From contig NZ_DATJCH010000026.1 of assembly GCF_035514885.1 (NCBI RefSeq), positions 5,565 through 69,564 on the forward strand: a stretch of DNA of 64,000 nucleotides, read 5' to 3'. This document shows positions 1-9,232 of this stretch, piece after piece (the stretch's first letter is position 1; each line of letters starts with the position of its first letter). A program made the position numbers and the translations under genes. Under the pieces are notes generated by a model. The model was not told the DNA's origin, did no database searches, and was given only the letters and a program-made list of their open reading frames with translations. Source of the stretch: Albibacterium sp035514885. Lineage in GTDB: Bacteria; Bacteroidota; Bacteroidia; Sphingobacteriales; Sphingobacteriaceae.

Positions 1-1011
1 GATTTCATCTGGACGAGAAGGAATAATTCCACCGTCAGACCAATGCACTTTCAACGGTTTTTTCGTCTTGCCCGTTGGAGCAAAAGTTAACGTAGAAGTA
101 GTAGCAACCGGTCCGCTTTCGTCATTAGTATATAAGGTAGATACACTTGATTCTACTGAAACTACTTCTTTCAAATCAAATACATTCATAGGTGCCTCAA
201 TTAAATGTGCACCCATATCCCCAATCGCCCCGGTTCCATAAGCCCACCAGCCTCTCCAGTTAAACGGCACAACCGTTCCATACTGTGCATTTGGATCCGA
301 TTCAGGATAAGGTTTTGCAGCAGCCGGCCCTTGCCATAAATCCCAATCTAAAGTATCAGGCACAGGCGCTGTCTTTTCAGGCCACCTAACACCTTGAGGC
401 CAGATAGGCCTGTTTGTCCAGCAATAAACATCTTCGATATCGCCAATCAAACCAGCTTCAAACCATTCTTTTAAAAGACGTGTACCGTCATTAGAAGCTC
501 CCTGGTTTCCCATCTGCGATACTACCTTATAACGTTCAGCTAATTCAGCTAATAAGCGTGCTTCGTATATATTATGTGTTAATGGTTTTTGTATCCAAAT
601 GTGTTTTCCTAATGTAATTGCCGCTGTACCAATTACCGCATGGGTATGGTCAGGAGTTGATACCGAAACAGCATCAAAGTTTTTGCTCTCTTTATCGAAT
701 AGCTCACGCCAATCCACATATTTTTTAGCATCGGGATATTTAGCATAAGTAGCGGCCGCCCTTTTTTGATCTACATCGCATAAAAATGCGATCTTAGCTT
801 TCCCACTGCCATTAAATCCATCAATATCACTTTCACCCTTACCGCCAACTCCTACCCCTGCTATATATAAAGTGTCGCTTGGTGCAACAAATCCCTTTCC
901 GAGTACATGTCGGGGAACAATACTAAACGCCGCAAGCCCCAAAGCACCGGTTCTGATAAATTCTCTCCTGGAAGGAGCAGAAGAATTCCTTGTTGTGTCT
1001 TTTTTTGTCAT
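1..1011 (-). CDS. Gfo/Idh/MocA family oxidoreductase, Tat-exported (3' end cut by window)
   Basis: The gene starts at 1011 and runs off the left edge, so only about 337 N-terminal codons are present. The N-terminus carries a twin-arginine signal (SRREFIRTGALG) followed by a hydrophobic stretch, so the protein is probably folded with its cofactor and exported. A glycine-rich Rossmann nucleotide-binding motif (IAGVGVGGKG) follows, and further on the family's catalytic lysine region reads IQKPLTHNIYEAR. Family members are NAD(P)-dependent sugar or inositol dehydrogenases; the substrate cannot be told from this sequence. It is divergent from the glycerophosphodiesterase at 1212. A nearby DUF1080 protein is a common genomic partner of such secreted oxidoreductases in Bacteroidota. 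Family call is firm, substrate unknown. Confidence 0.9.
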   Translation of the reverse strand, partial: MTKKDTTRNSSAPSRREFIRTGALGLAAFSIVPRHVLGKGFVAPSDTLYIAGVGVGGKGESDIDGFNGSGKAKIAFLCDVDQKRAAATYAKYPDAKKYVDWRELFDKESKNFDAVSVSTPDHTHAVIGTAAITLGKHIWIQKPLTHNIYEARLLAELAERYKVVSQMGNQGASNDGTRLLKEWFEAGLIGDIEDVYCWTNRPIWPQGVRWPEKTAPVPDTLDWDLWQGPAAAKPYPESDPNAQYGTVVPFNWRGWWAYGTGAIGDMGAHLIEAPMNVFDLKEVVSVESSVSTLYTNDESGPVATTSTLTFAPTGKTKKPLKVHWSDGGIIPSRPDEI

Positions 1012-1211
1012 TTTATATAGATTTTTGGTTAATTGAATATAGTCCCTATTACAAAACTATACATCAAGCAAGTTACATTTTTTATACTTTTTAACAAATA
1101 TTTAATTCATAAAATAAAGATTCCAAAATGATGCAACAATGTATTAAGTTAAAATTTGGATTTACTGCGATTTATATTTTACTTTAGACATTAGATCAAA
1201 AACCAGAACAA

Positions 1212-1979
1212 ATGCAATCAATAAAAAGCATACTACTTATCGCTATCTTAGTAGTAGCCACTCAAAGCCAGGCACAAACAAAAGTAATCGCACACCGTGG
1301 TGCATGGAAAGCACAAAATCTACCAGAAAATTCTATCGCTTCGCTTAACCATGCCATTCAGTTAAACTGCTTTGGTTCCGAATTTGATGTCCATCTCACG
1401 AAAGATGATGTACTGGTCGTCAATCATGATAAAGATTTTTACGGCATAGATATCGAGCGCTCTACCTACCAGGAGTTGTTAGCTAAAAAGCATCCCAACG
1501 GAGAGAGCATTCCCACCTTGGAAGCCTACTTAAAAGAGGGGATGAAACAGCGCAAAACTCGTTTGGTATTAGAAATAAAAAGCTCTATTATTGATAAAGC
1601 GCGCACGCTAAAAACTACTGAAATGACAGTAGCAATGGTCAATAAACTAAAGGCACAAAAATTAGTCGACTATATCTGCTTTGATTACGATGCAGGAAAA
1701 CTAATTCATCAATTAGCGCCTAAGGCGGATGTAGCTTACTTAAATGGAGATATACCTCCCGACCAAGCAAAAAAAGACGGATATACCGGAATTGACTATC
1801 ACTTCAATGTATTCAAAGAACATCCTGACTGGATAAAAGAGGCACATAACATTGGCCTTAGTGTCAACGTATGGACCGTTAATACTGATGATGACATACG
1901 AAATGCTATTAATCAAAAGGTAGATTACATTACCACTAATGAACCTGAAAGAGTATTTGAACTTATAAAAGCACAATAA
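1212..1979 (+). CDS. Secreted glycerophosphodiester phosphodiesterase (GDPD family)
   Basis: This 255-residue protein hydrolyses glycerophosphodiesters to glycerol 3-phosphate and an alcohol, by family. An N-terminal Sec signal ends near ATQSQAQ, so it should act in the periplasm or outside the cell. The GDPD fingerprint is clear: HRG at residues 28-30, Glu39 in the PENS motif, then Glu57, Asp59 and His61 in GSEFDVHL and His72 in VVNHD, which together form the metal site and catalytic pair. The TIM-barrel end motif (VNVWTVN) is present. Length is normal for a single-domain GDPD. The DUF1080 gene follows 44 bp downstream on the same strand, so they may be co-transcribed. Confidence 0.92.
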   Translation: MQSIKSILLIAILVVATQSQAQTKVIAHRGAWKAQNLPENSIASLNHAIQLNCFGSEFDVHLTKDDVLVVNHDKDFYGIDIERSTYQELLAKKHPNGESIPTLEAYLKEGMKQRKTRLVLEIKSSIIDKARTLKTTEMTVAMVNKLKAQKLVDYICFDYDAGKLIHQLAPKADVAYLNGDIPPDQAKKDGYTGIDYHFNVFKEHPDWIKEAHNIGLSVNVWTVNTDDDIRNAINQKVDYITTNEPERVFELIKAQ

Positions 1980-2023
1980 GAAAATCTCTATTAATTTTAA
2001 TTAACTCAATCAAACAAGGCAAT

Positions 2024-2824
2024 ATGAAAAATTACGAATTGAAAATCTTAGCACTAAGCTTCTTAAGCTTTTCTGCCTTTCAAGTCAGTGCACAACAACC
2101 TGCACCGTCAAGAGGAAATCCGGCAGATACAGAAGTTTGGGAACCTATTCCAAAGGTTGTTATTCCAGGAGAAAGCTTCAGCAATGCACCATCTGATGCA
2201 ATTATATTATTTGATGGCAAGAATCTGGATCAATGGGTAACTGTTAAAGACAAATCGCCTGCAAAATGGACCGTTGCTGATGGACTGCTAACTGTCAATA
2301 AAGCAAGCGGCGATGGAAACATTGAAACTAAGCAATCATTCAAAAACTATCAATTACATTTAGAATGGCGTATTCCTGCTGATATAGATGGTGAAGGACA
2401 AGGAAGAGGTAATAGTGGTCTGTTTTTAGCTTCAACAGGAGGGGGTGACAATGGCTATGAAGTTCAAATCCTGGATTCATATAATAATGAAAACAAAACT
2501 TACGTTAATGGAATGGCTTCGAGTATTTATAAACAATTCATTCCGGCAGCTAACCCTGCAAAGAAAGCCGGCGAGTGGAACACCTATGATATAGCTTGGG
2601 TTGCTCCTACCTTCAATGCAGATGGTTCGGTTAAGACACCAGCACATGTAACTATATTCTTTAACGGCGTTTTAGTACAAAATAATGTTGAGTTAAAAGG
2701 CGAAACCTTATATATCGGCCAGCCGGTTTATAAACAATATGATTCGGCTCCTATTAAATTACAATCACACGGAGATAAAAGCAAACCAATTAGCTTCCGT
2801 AATATCTGGATACGTAATCTTTAA
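2024..2824 (+). CDS. DUF1080 family secreted protein (3-keto-disaccharide hydrolase-like)
   Basis: A 266-residue protein with a Sec signal peptide (cleavage near QVSAQQ), followed by a concanavalin-like beta-sandwich typical of DUF1080. Visible family landmarks are IILFDGKNLDQW, the RGNSGLF segment, NGYEVQILDSY, GEWNTYDI and the closing PISFRNIWIRNL. Some DUF1080 members are 3-keto-glucoside hydrolases, and others only bind carbohydrate, so activity is not assigned here. A strong intrinsic terminator follows 20 bp after the stop codon, closing this transcription unit. Confidence 0.85.
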   Translation: MKNYELKILALSFLSFSAFQVSAQQPAPSRGNPADTEVWEPIPKVVIPGESFSNAPSDAIILFDGKNLDQWVTVKDKSPAKWTVADGLLTVNKASGDGNIETKQSFKNYQLHLEWRIPADIDGEGQGRGNSGLFLASTGGGDNGYEVQILDSYNNENKTYVNGMASSIYKQFIPAANPAKKAGEWNTYDIAWVAPTFNADGSVKTPAHVTIFFNGVLVQNNVELKGETLYIGQPVYKQYDSAPIKLQSHGDKSKPISFRNIWIRNL

Positions 2825-2843
2825 ATCTGGACGATAAAAGAAT

Positions 2844-2882
2844 AAAACAAGGCTTATAAAGGACTCTTATAAGCCTTGTTTT
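2844..2882 (+). terminator. Intrinsic terminator after the DUF1080 gene
   Basis: A perfect inverted repeat: AAAACAAGGCTTATAA pairs with TTATAAGCCTTGTTTT across a 7-nt loop. The stem's A/T-rich base gives a U-tract, so it would stop transcription from the + strand genes upstream. Confidence 0.88.
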
Positions 2883-3096
2883 ACTTTCAGCAATATTCAT
2901 TTAGTACTCCTTCCGCTGTATCTTCGTTAAAACAGCCCAAAAAGCGTTGACGTAACGTAGGGATCACTCGGGAACAACGCAATCATGTAAAGCGAGGGTA
3001 ATACAATTTACGAGCTTGCTTATAAGAAACTTAATATCTGCATCTTTTCTGTATCTTTGCAGAAATTAGAATAAAAGCACCCTTTTAAATAATACC

Positions 3097-4398
3097 ATGT
3101 CAAATATCATTGCCATCGTTGGCCGTCCGAATGTCGGCAAATCCACCTTCTTTAATCGTTTAGTAGAGAAGCGCAAGGCCATTGTTGACGACTTTAGTGG
3201 AGTTACCCGAGATCGTCATTATGGAACTGGAGAATGGATCGGAAAACATTTCTCGGTGGTAGACACTGGTGGATATGTGCATGGGTCAGATGATATTTAT
3301 GAGGCAGCCATTCGTGAACAGGTACTTATCGCAATCGATGAGGCAACCGTTATTTTATTTATGGTCGATGTAACTACAGGCGTTACAGACTTGGACGATG
3401 AGATTGCCAGCTTGCTTCGCAGAAGTAAGAAACCGGTTTTTGTTGTGGTTAACAAAGTAGATAATACCAATCTTCATATTGAAGCAACTGCTTTTTACAG
3501 CTTAGGATTGGGTGACCTTTTCCCTATCTCGTCTATGACGGGTTCGGGAACCGGAGAGCTGCTGGATGAAGTTGTAAAACACTTCGAAGATTTGCCGGAA
3601 GAAGAAAATACACTTGGGAAATATGCCATTGTAGGCCGTCCGAATGTAGGTAAATCTTCTCTTACAAATGCCCTGCTAGGACACACAAGAAATATTGTCA
3701 CTTCGAATGCTGGTACCACTCGAGATTCCATATCAATTCATTATAATCAATTTGGACATGAATTTCTTCTTATTGACACAGCCGGATTAAGAAAAAAAGG
3801 CAAGGTTACTGAGGATATTGAGTTTTATTCGGTTATGCGTACCATCAAAACATTGGAAGAGGCAGATGTTATTCTTTTGATGTTGGATGCTACTGAAGGT
3901 ATTGAATCTCAGGATATCAATATTTTCAGACTGGCAGAAAAGAACCGAAAAGGAGTGGTGATTATTGTGAATAAATGGGATTTAGTAGAAAAAACACATA
4001 AAAGTAGCAAGGAATTTGAAGATCGCATTCGCGAGAAGATAGCTCCTTTCACCGATGTACCGATTATTTTCACTTCCGTAACTGAAAAACAACGAATCAT
4101 GAAGGTGGTTGAAGCAGCAGGAAGGGTCTATACTAATAAGACCAAAAAGATTTCGACATCAAAGTTAAATGACACTATGCTGCCGATTATTCAAAACTTC
4201 CCTCCTCCGGCAACCAAAGGAAAATACATTAAAATAAAGTATGTTACACAAATTAATGGTCGATCACCAATGTTCGCTTTTTTCTGTAACCTACCCCAAT
4301 ATGTGAAAGATCCGTATAAACGTTTTATAGAAAATAAGCTTCGGGAGAACTTCGATTTCGAAGGTGTACCTCTGGAAATTTATTTTAGACAGAAATAA
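3097..4398 (+). CDS. der: Ribosome biogenesis GTPase Der (EngA)
   Basis: Der is a tandem-GTPase needed for maturation of the 50S ribosomal subunit. Both G domains are intact: P-loops GRPNVGKS at residues 9-16 and again at 180-187, switch/G3 motifs DTGG and DTAGLRKKG, and G4 motifs NKVD and NKWD. The C-terminal KH-like domain ends in GVPLEIYFRQK. At 433 residues it has the usual length. A possible -7 element, TATCTTTG at 3052-3059, lies 38 bp before the start codon, but no matching -33 box is at the normal distance. The gene stands alone between two terminators. Confidence 0.98.
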   Translation: MSNIIAIVGRPNVGKSTFFNRLVEKRKAIVDDFSGVTRDRHYGTGEWIGKHFSVVDTGGYVHGSDDIYEAAIREQVLIAIDEATVILFMVDVTTGVTDLDDEIASLLRRSKKPVFVVVNKVDNTNLHIEATAFYSLGLGDLFPISSMTGSGTGELLDEVVKHFEDLPEEENTLGKYAIVGRPNVGKSSLTNALLGHTRNIVTSNAGTTRDSISIHYNQFGHEFLLIDTAGLRKKGKVTEDIEFYSVMRTIKTLEEADVILLMLDATEGIESQDINIFRLAEKNRKGVVIIVNKWDLVEKTHKSSKEFEDRIREKIAPFTDVPIIFTSVTEKQRIMKVVEAAGRVYTNKTKKISTSKLNDTMLPIIQNFPPPATKGKYIKIKYVTQINGRSPMFAFFCNLPQYVKDPYKRFIENKLRENFDFEGVPLEIYFRQK

Positions 4399-4427
4399 GC
4401 TCAGCATTTGCTGAGTGCTATAAACCG

Positions 4428-4466
4428 ATAAGGCCTTGGGATTGAGTTCCTAAGGCTTTATTTTTA
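4428..4466. terminator. Bidirectional intrinsic terminator between der and the S41 protease gene
   Basis: ATAAGGCCTTGGGA pairs with TTCCTAAGGCTTTAT (two G-U wobbles) around a short loop, followed by a T-run on the + strand and with A-rich flanks for the other strand. It sits between convergent genes. A smaller hairpin, CTCAGC-ATTT-GCTGAG, lies just upstream at 4400-4415. Confidence 0.82.
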
Positions 4467-4487
4467 CAAATAAAATTAGGTTGTATA

Positions 4488-6101
4488 TTAATTCAAGACT
4501 TCCAGACTTCGCTGAACCATATAGTCATCATGATTGCGAACCTTAAACCAAGCTTCATTTCCGAAAAAGTACCGACCCATCAATGCCTTAATATCTACTT
4601 CTAATTGCTTCGAAGACAACTTAACTTCTTGAGTAGAATAATTAACATCGTGACTTTTCAAGAATTCCAGAAACTCTTTAAAAGTACCAGGAGACAGGTG
4701 ATAGTCTTCGATAAAGTTTTCGACAGCAAAAGATGGCGGACTGCTAATTAGTTTATTATAGACAAATTTACTTATCAGGTCTTTTTCTACTACTTCCTTA
4801 TAAAATGGAGTTAAAGCTATGGTATCCATCGGTATATAAATATCGGGCATAATCCCACCATTAACTTTAAATAATTTACCTGAGCTGCTTTTATAGATTC
4901 TTCCATCGGCACTTACTGAATCTGTTCGGGTAATTTCCTGAGTTAGCTCCCCACTTATAAACCGCTGATTCAATTCATTAAAATACTGACCGTTGCCGAA
5001 CTTATAAGGCTTCTGGATGCTTCGTCCCGTCGGTGTGAAATATCGCGCTACAGTAAGACTTAAAGCCGAACCATCTCCAAAATCAAATTGCTCTTGCACT
5101 AAGCCTTTGCCAAAAGAACGACGTCCGATAATAATCCCTCTTTTTAAATCCTGAATAGCTCCCGCGACAATCTCACTTGAAGACGCAGAGTTTTCATCAA
5201 TCAAGACTATCAATTGTCCCTTTTCATACAAGCCACCATCGGTTGAATAATAATCAGTTCGTTTTTCATTAGCTCCTGCTGTATAAACAAGAAGTTTATC
5301 GGCTGGAAAGAATTCATCTGCAACTGCCAAAGCAGCATAGAAATATCCTCCCCCATTTCCACGAAGATCTAAAATTAACTTATCAAAGCGGTTCCTACCC
5401 AATGCTTTTAAAGTAGCATCAAATTCTTCTGCTGTACGTTCGCCAAAACGTTTTATTCGAATATAAGCCACTCTGGGTTGAATAATATAGGCTGCATCTA
5501 ATGAGCTAACAACAATCTGATCTCGTTTAACCTTCATGGGGCTTTCAATCTCCTTGCCGTCTCTGCTAACCCAGATATTGACCAGGGAGCCACGTTTCCC
5601 TCGAACCAAATTCGAAATTTCTTCTTGACTGCGGTTAACCCCGGCAATGAGGGAATCGTTAACCCAGATTAACTTATCTCCACGCAATATACCTGCTTTT
5701 TGTGCTGGGCCATTCTCAACGACATTGGTAACCAACAAGGTATCATTTATGGAAAAGTATTCAATACCGATACCATCAAAGCTCCCCGAAAGATTCTCTT
5801 CCATAGCCCTGGCTTTACGTGGAGAGAAATAGACTGAGTGCGGATCCAGTCGTGACAGTATTTCCACAATTGCAACATCTTGAAGAGTATCCAGGCCTAC
5901 TTTATCTACGTAGCGTTCTTGAATTAATTGCAAAGCTTTTTGAACTTTTCCGGTTTTATCTGTTGTACCAAGAGGGATAAAGCTATTATTTCCTATGCTT
6001 ATGGATTCTTCAGCATAATTCTGACCAAGCATTAGCCCGACCGCAAGAACGGCGGCGTAAGCTAAGGCAAACCAGATGTTTTTTTTGGTAGAATTCTGCA
6101 T
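4488..6101 (-). CDS. S41 family C-terminal processing peptidase (CtpA/Prc-like)
   Basis: A periplasmic serine protease of the tail-specific/carboxy-terminal processing family. The chosen ATG at 6101 puts basic residues directly before a single hydrophobic segment (IWFALAYAAVLAVGLMLG), an N-terminal anchor or signal; an in-frame ATG at 6116 is also open. Order of domains: N-terminal region with ERYVDKV and LDPHSVYFSP, a PDZ domain starting at GSFDGIGIEY, then the S41 core. The catalytic serine lies in DENSASSSEIVAGA and the catalytic lysine in RRSFGKGLVQ. About 537 residues is the normal Bacteroidota size. It is transcribed toward der, with a terminator between them. Confidence 0.95.
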   Translation of the reverse strand: MQNSTKKNIWFALAYAAVLAVGLMLGQNYAEESISIGNNSFIPLGTTDKTGKVQKALQLIQERYVDKVGLDTLQDVAIVEILSRLDPHSVYFSPRKARAMEENLSGSFDGIGIEYFSINDTLLVTNVVENGPAQKAGILRGDKLIWVNDSLIAGVNRSQEEISNLVRGKRGSLVNIWVSRDGKEIESPMKVKRDQIVVSSLDAAYIIQPRVAYIRIKRFGERTAEEFDATLKALGRNRFDKLILDLRGNGGGYFYAALAVADEFFPADKLLVYTAGANEKRTDYYSTDGGLYEKGQLIVLIDENSASSSEIVAGAIQDLKRGIIIGRRSFGKGLVQEQFDFGDGSALSLTVARYFTPTGRSIQKPYKFGNGQYFNELNQRFISGELTQEITRTDSVSADGRIYKSSSGKLFKVNGGIMPDIYIPMDTIALTPFYKEVVEKDLISKFVYNKLISSPPSFAVENFIEDYHLSPGTFKEFLEFLKSHDVNYSTQEVKLSSKQLEVDIKALMGRYFFGNEAWFKVRNHDDYMVQRSLEVLN

Positions 6102-6240
6102 ATAATATTGGCACAAAAATAGCGTTTATCGCTTGTATTTTAATAATTATTGGTTAAAAGAACAAATAAAGAGCCAAATAATTTGATAAAGAATTATTTG
6201 TATTAATTTTATGACAGTTACCTGTTATTATCCGTGAATT

Positions 6241-6807
6241 ATGCATGAAATTGAACCTTATTATCGCTGGCGAGATGATTATATTGCTGCAGAAGATGAA
6301 CGCTCACCATTTTTTAACGAGGAGTACAGTGAGTTTGAATATGATAAACAGATTTATAATTTTTTACTCCACCCGCAGTGGGATTCCTTTGGCTCAGACA
6401 CGTTGTATTTAAAGATTTTATTTGCAGATTATGAGCAAGAATATGCCATTATTGAGTTTATTGGAGAATGGAACGATGCGATAGATAATGATATTATGTT
6501 ACTCAAAAGAGAGGTGATTGACCTCATGATTGATGAAGGCATTAACAAGTTTATTTTAATTGGAGAAAATGTTTTAAACTTTCATGCTTCAGATGACAGC
6601 TATTATGAAGAATGGTTTGAAGACGTAGGTGATGGATGGATTGCTGGTATAGATTTTCGCGAACATGTGATAGAGGAATTTAAAAATTCGGATATCGATT
6701 ACTTTATTAATTTCGGTGGGACATTAAATGAACTGAGCTGGCGGACTTTAAATCCGGTGCAGGTTTACCATCATGTGAAGGAACAAATACAGCTCCGTTT
6801 AACATAA
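6241..6807 (+). CDS. Conserved hypothetical acidic protein
   Basis: A 188-residue protein without signal peptide or membrane segment, very rich in Asp, Glu, Tyr and Trp (for example DDSYYEEWFEDVGDGW). I do not recognise a characterised domain; its alternation of strands and helices suggests a compact alpha/beta fold, but no catalytic motif is evident. The following DUF4833 gene starts 10 bp after its stop codon, so the two are probably one operon. Codon use looks like the neighbours, which argues for a resident gene. Confidence 0.75.
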   Translation: MHEIEPYYRWRDDYIAAEDERSPFFNEEYSEFEYDKQIYNFLLHPQWDSFGSDTLYLKILFADYEQEYAIIEFIGEWNDAIDNDIMLLKREVIDLMIDEGINKFILIGENVLNFHASDDSYYEEWFEDVGDGWIAGIDFREHVIEEFKNSDIDYFINFGGTLNELSWRTLNPVQVYHHVKEQIQLRLT

Positions 6808-6817
6808 ACGATACTTT

Positions 6818-7390
6818 ATGAGGAAATCAATTGTTTTTATTTCATTTCTAACAGGTCTTCTTTTTTTATCTATTAATATCTCTGCTCAGGAGAAGAGTGA
6901 TAACACTTTTGATAAAATCTTAGATAAAGAAAGCCTGCCTATTCCTGCCGAAAAAGATCAATTGTTTTATCTCCAACGTGATCCCAACACGAATACGATT
7001 ATCTATTCCGTGAATTTGGAAGATGGTAAATTGGATGCCAGTCGGCCAGTAAAAGCTCATTGGATTCGCTATGCAGAAGGGGGTAAAAGAACTAATTTGT
7101 CCTTTATCCAACGAACAATGGCCTATGGAATACATCACTCAAAGGTAGTTGATGGAGAATTTGATGTTAAGATTCAAGCATATAAGGATCTGCCAATTCA
7201 TGTAAGATTTAATCCGCAAAGCAAAAAATATCAGGCTTATACTCCTGTTAATAAGAAAGAGATCGTTCTGGAACGTATTTTTGTCCGCATTAATGGTGGG
7301 TCACTTTTTAAACCCCATGTTGAATACATTGAAATCAGTGGCTATGACCCGATCAACAAAGTAAAGATCAATCACCGTTTCCAGCCTTAA
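6818..7390 (+). CDS. DUF4833 domain-containing secreted protein
   Basis: A 190-residue protein with a Sec signal peptide (cleavage near INISAQE), so it is exported. The mature part matches my memory of DUF4833: it opens with LFYLQRDPNTNTIIYSVN, continues with the tryptophan-tyrosine motif HWIRYAEGGKR and ends with a beta-rich YIEISGYDP segment. The biochemical role is unknown. It lies 10 bp downstream of the acidic hypothetical gene and converges on gnd, 35 bp away. Confidence 0.78.
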   Translation: MRKSIVFISFLTGLLFLSINISAQEKSDNTFDKILDKESLPIPAEKDQLFYLQRDPNTNTIIYSVNLEDGKLDASRPVKAHWIRYAEGGKRTNLSFIQRTMAYGIHHSKVVDGEFDVKIQAYKDLPIHVRFNPQSKKYQAYTPVNKKEIVLERIFVRINGGSLFKPHVEYIEISGYDPINKVKINHRFQP

Positions 7391-7425
7391 AAGACGATAT
7401 AAAGAAACGGTGATTGAGCAATTAA

Positions 7426-8880
7426 TTAAACGTCGTAGGTAGTAGACGATGTTTCTCCACCCCTACCTGTCCAGTTGGTATGAAAGAACTCACCACGTGG
7501 TTTGTCTAGACGTTCATATGTATGAGCACCAAAATAATCTCTTTGTGCTTGCAATAAGTTTGCTGGCAATCTTTCGCAACGATATCCATCATAGTATGTC
7601 AATCCAGCACTCAAACATGGTGCAGGAATACCATAGGTTGCAGCAGCAACAATTACATTGCGCCATCCTGCTTGTGCTTCTTGAATTTTATCCCGGAAGA
7701 AATCATCTAAGATCAGATTCTGTAAGTTTGGATTCTTTTCGAAAGCCTCTTTGATTTTTCCAAGAAATGCGGAACGGATAATACATCCTTCACGCCACAT
7801 CATAGCAATGCTACCATAATTAAGTGTCCAGCCATATTCCTTCGCTGCAGAAGCCATCATTTGATATCCTTGTGCATAGGAAATTACCTTAGCAGCATAA
7901 AGGGCATCGCGCAAATCATTAAGTAAAGCAGCACGATCACCGTTGAATGTTGCTTTAGGACCCGACAATACTTTAGAAGCAGCCACGCGTTCATCTTTCA
8001 ATGCAGATAAACAACGCGCAAAAACAGACTCTGCAATTAATGTCAAGGGTACACCTAAATCAAGCGCTACCGTACCTGTCCACTTACCAGTTCCTTTTTG
8101 TCCGGCAGTATCTAATATCTTGTCAACCAATGGCTGACCATCTTCGTCTTTAAATGCTAAAATATCACGGGTTATCTCAATCAGATAACTATCTAATTCT
8201 CCTTCATTCCACTCTTTAAACACATCATGCATTTCATCAGGAGTCATACCCAACACATCTTTCATGATATGATAAGTTTCATTGATGAGTTGCATATCGC
8301 CATACTCGATACCGTTGTGTACCATTTTAACGAAATGTCCGGCACCACCGCTACCTACCCAATCACAACAAGGAGTACCATCAGCCACTTTTGCAGCGAT
8401 GCCTTGAAAAATAGGCTTTACAGCAGGCCAAGCTGCTTCAGAACCGCCCGGCATAATGGATGGTCCTAATAAAGCTCCTTCTTCACCACCTGAAACACCT
8501 GTACCGATATATAGTAAACCTTTGCTTTCTAAATATTTAGTACGACGTTCAGTATCCGGGAAATGAGAATTACCTCCATCAATGATAATATCACCAGGCT
8601 CTAAGTGAGGAATTAACAGTTCAATAAAATCATCTACCGGTTGGCCGGCCTTCACCATTAACATCACCTTACGAGGTCGTTTCAATGATTTGATCAGATC
8701 TTCGATGGATGTGGCACCATAAATATTTTTACCTTTTGCACGCCCATTTACAAAGCGCTCTACCTTATCTACCGTACGATTATATGCCGTTACATGAAAG
8801 CCTTTACTCTCCATATTGAGAATAAGATTTTCTCCCATCACGGCAATCCCAATGACACCAATGTCAGATTTTTCTTGCAT
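7426..8880 (-). CDS. gnd: 6-phosphogluconate dehydrogenase, decarboxylating
   Basis: Oxidises 6-phosphogluconate to ribulose 5-phosphate, CO2 and NAD(P)H in the oxidative pentose phosphate pathway. The N-terminal Rossmann motif is GIAVMGENLILN with NRT after the second strand, which is typical of NADP-preferring enzymes. Substrate-site signatures are IDGGNSHFPDTERR, TGVSGGEEGALLGPS, the catalytic lysine region HFVKMVHNGIEYGDMQ and GTGKWT. At 484 residues it is the long, dimeric form. A good promoter lies at 8911-8940. No zwf is adjacent in the window. Confidence 0.98.
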   Translation of the reverse strand: MQEKSDIGVIGIAVMGENLILNMESKGFHVTAYNRTVDKVERFVNGRAKGKNIYGATSIEDLIKSLKRPRKVMLMVKAGQPVDDFIELLIPHLEPGDIIIDGGNSHFPDTERRTKYLESKGLLYIGTGVSGGEEGALLGPSIMPGGSEAAWPAVKPIFQGIAAKVADGTPCCDWVGSGGAGHFVKMVHNGIEYGDMQLINETYHIMKDVLGMTPDEMHDVFKEWNEGELDSYLIEITRDILAFKDEDGQPLVDKILDTAGQKGTGKWTGTVALDLGVPLTLIAESVFARCLSALKDERVAASKVLSGPKATFNGDRAALLNDLRDALYAAKVISYAQGYQMMASAAKEYGWTLNYGSIAMMWREGCIIRSAFLGKIKEAFEKNPNLQNLILDDFFRDKIQEAQAGWRNVIVAAATYGIPAPCLSAGLTYYDGYRCERLPANLLQAQRDYFGAHTYERLDKPRGEFFHTNWTGRGGETSSTTYDV

Positions 8881-8910
8881 ATCAGTTATTTATTTTATTT
8901 TTCCAATCTC

Positions 8911-8940
8911 CAAAGTTATACTTTAGACGCGAAAAACAAA
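8911..8940 (-). promoter_or_regulatory. Predicted housekeeping promoter of gnd
   Basis: On the minus strand a TTTG -33 box (8940-8937) is followed after 18 nt by TAACTTTG (8918-8911), which fits the Bacteroidota TAnnTTTG -7 consensus. The predicted start point leaves a short leader before the gnd ATG at 8880. Confidence 0.6.
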
Positions 8941-8999
8941 CAGAAAAGTGAGTAAGTTTATTAGCGGACCTTCTTATCTTAAATTTAATCTCCCTTAAT

Positions 9000-9032
9000 T
9001 TGGTAGAGATTGTAAAATTATTTGCATCTTTG
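9000..9032 (+). promoter_or_regulatory. Predicted promoter of the SAM riboswitch-metH transcript
   Basis: TTG at 9000-9002 and CATCTTTG at 9025-9032 (one mismatch to TAnnTTTG) are separated by 22 nt. The expected start point falls just at the first pairing strand of the riboswitch (9037), which supports the call. Confidence 0.6.
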
Positions 9033-9036
9033 CAGT

Positions 9037-9143
9037 GCTTATAGAGAAAGACGGAGGGATTAGACCCTACGAAGTCTTGGCAACCTGTACTTACAAGGTG
9101 CTACATTCTACCTGAACGAGAAATCAAACCAGGAAAGATAAGC
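9037..9143 (+). promoter_or_regulatory. SAM-I (S-box) riboswitch upstream of metH
   Basis: The aptamer can be read directly. P1 is GCUUAU (9037-9042) with AUAAGC (9138-9143). The P2 region contains the conserved GGAGGGA, GACCC-ACGAAG and the hallmark GGCAACC. P3 is closed by ACCU/AGGU and followed by GGUGCUA-AUUC, and P4 is CCUG/CAGG before GAAAGAUAAG. These are the invariant S-box segments that bind S-adenosylmethionine. It precedes methionine synthase, so high SAM should lower expression. I see no U-tract terminator between aptamer and gene. A CCTCC at 9157-9161 could pair with GGAGG in P2, which may be the alternative structure. Confidence 0.93.
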
Positions 9144-9232
9144 TGCAGTTTCATTACCTCCTGCTCCTCTATATTTAAGCATTAATTTAATTTTTCCAAC
9201 GTACTTGATTACGGTGGTTATTTATCAATGAT

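Noticed and set aside
2883..3051. Possible small RNA between the DUF1080 gene and der
   Set aside because: No complete promoter-terminator pair, no long stem and no open frame; it looks like an ordinary spacer.
7492..7501. ACCACGTGGT, reminiscent of the centre of a parS site
   Set aside because: It lies inside the gnd coding sequence, encodes conserved residues, and lacks the outer arms of the 16-bp parS consensus.
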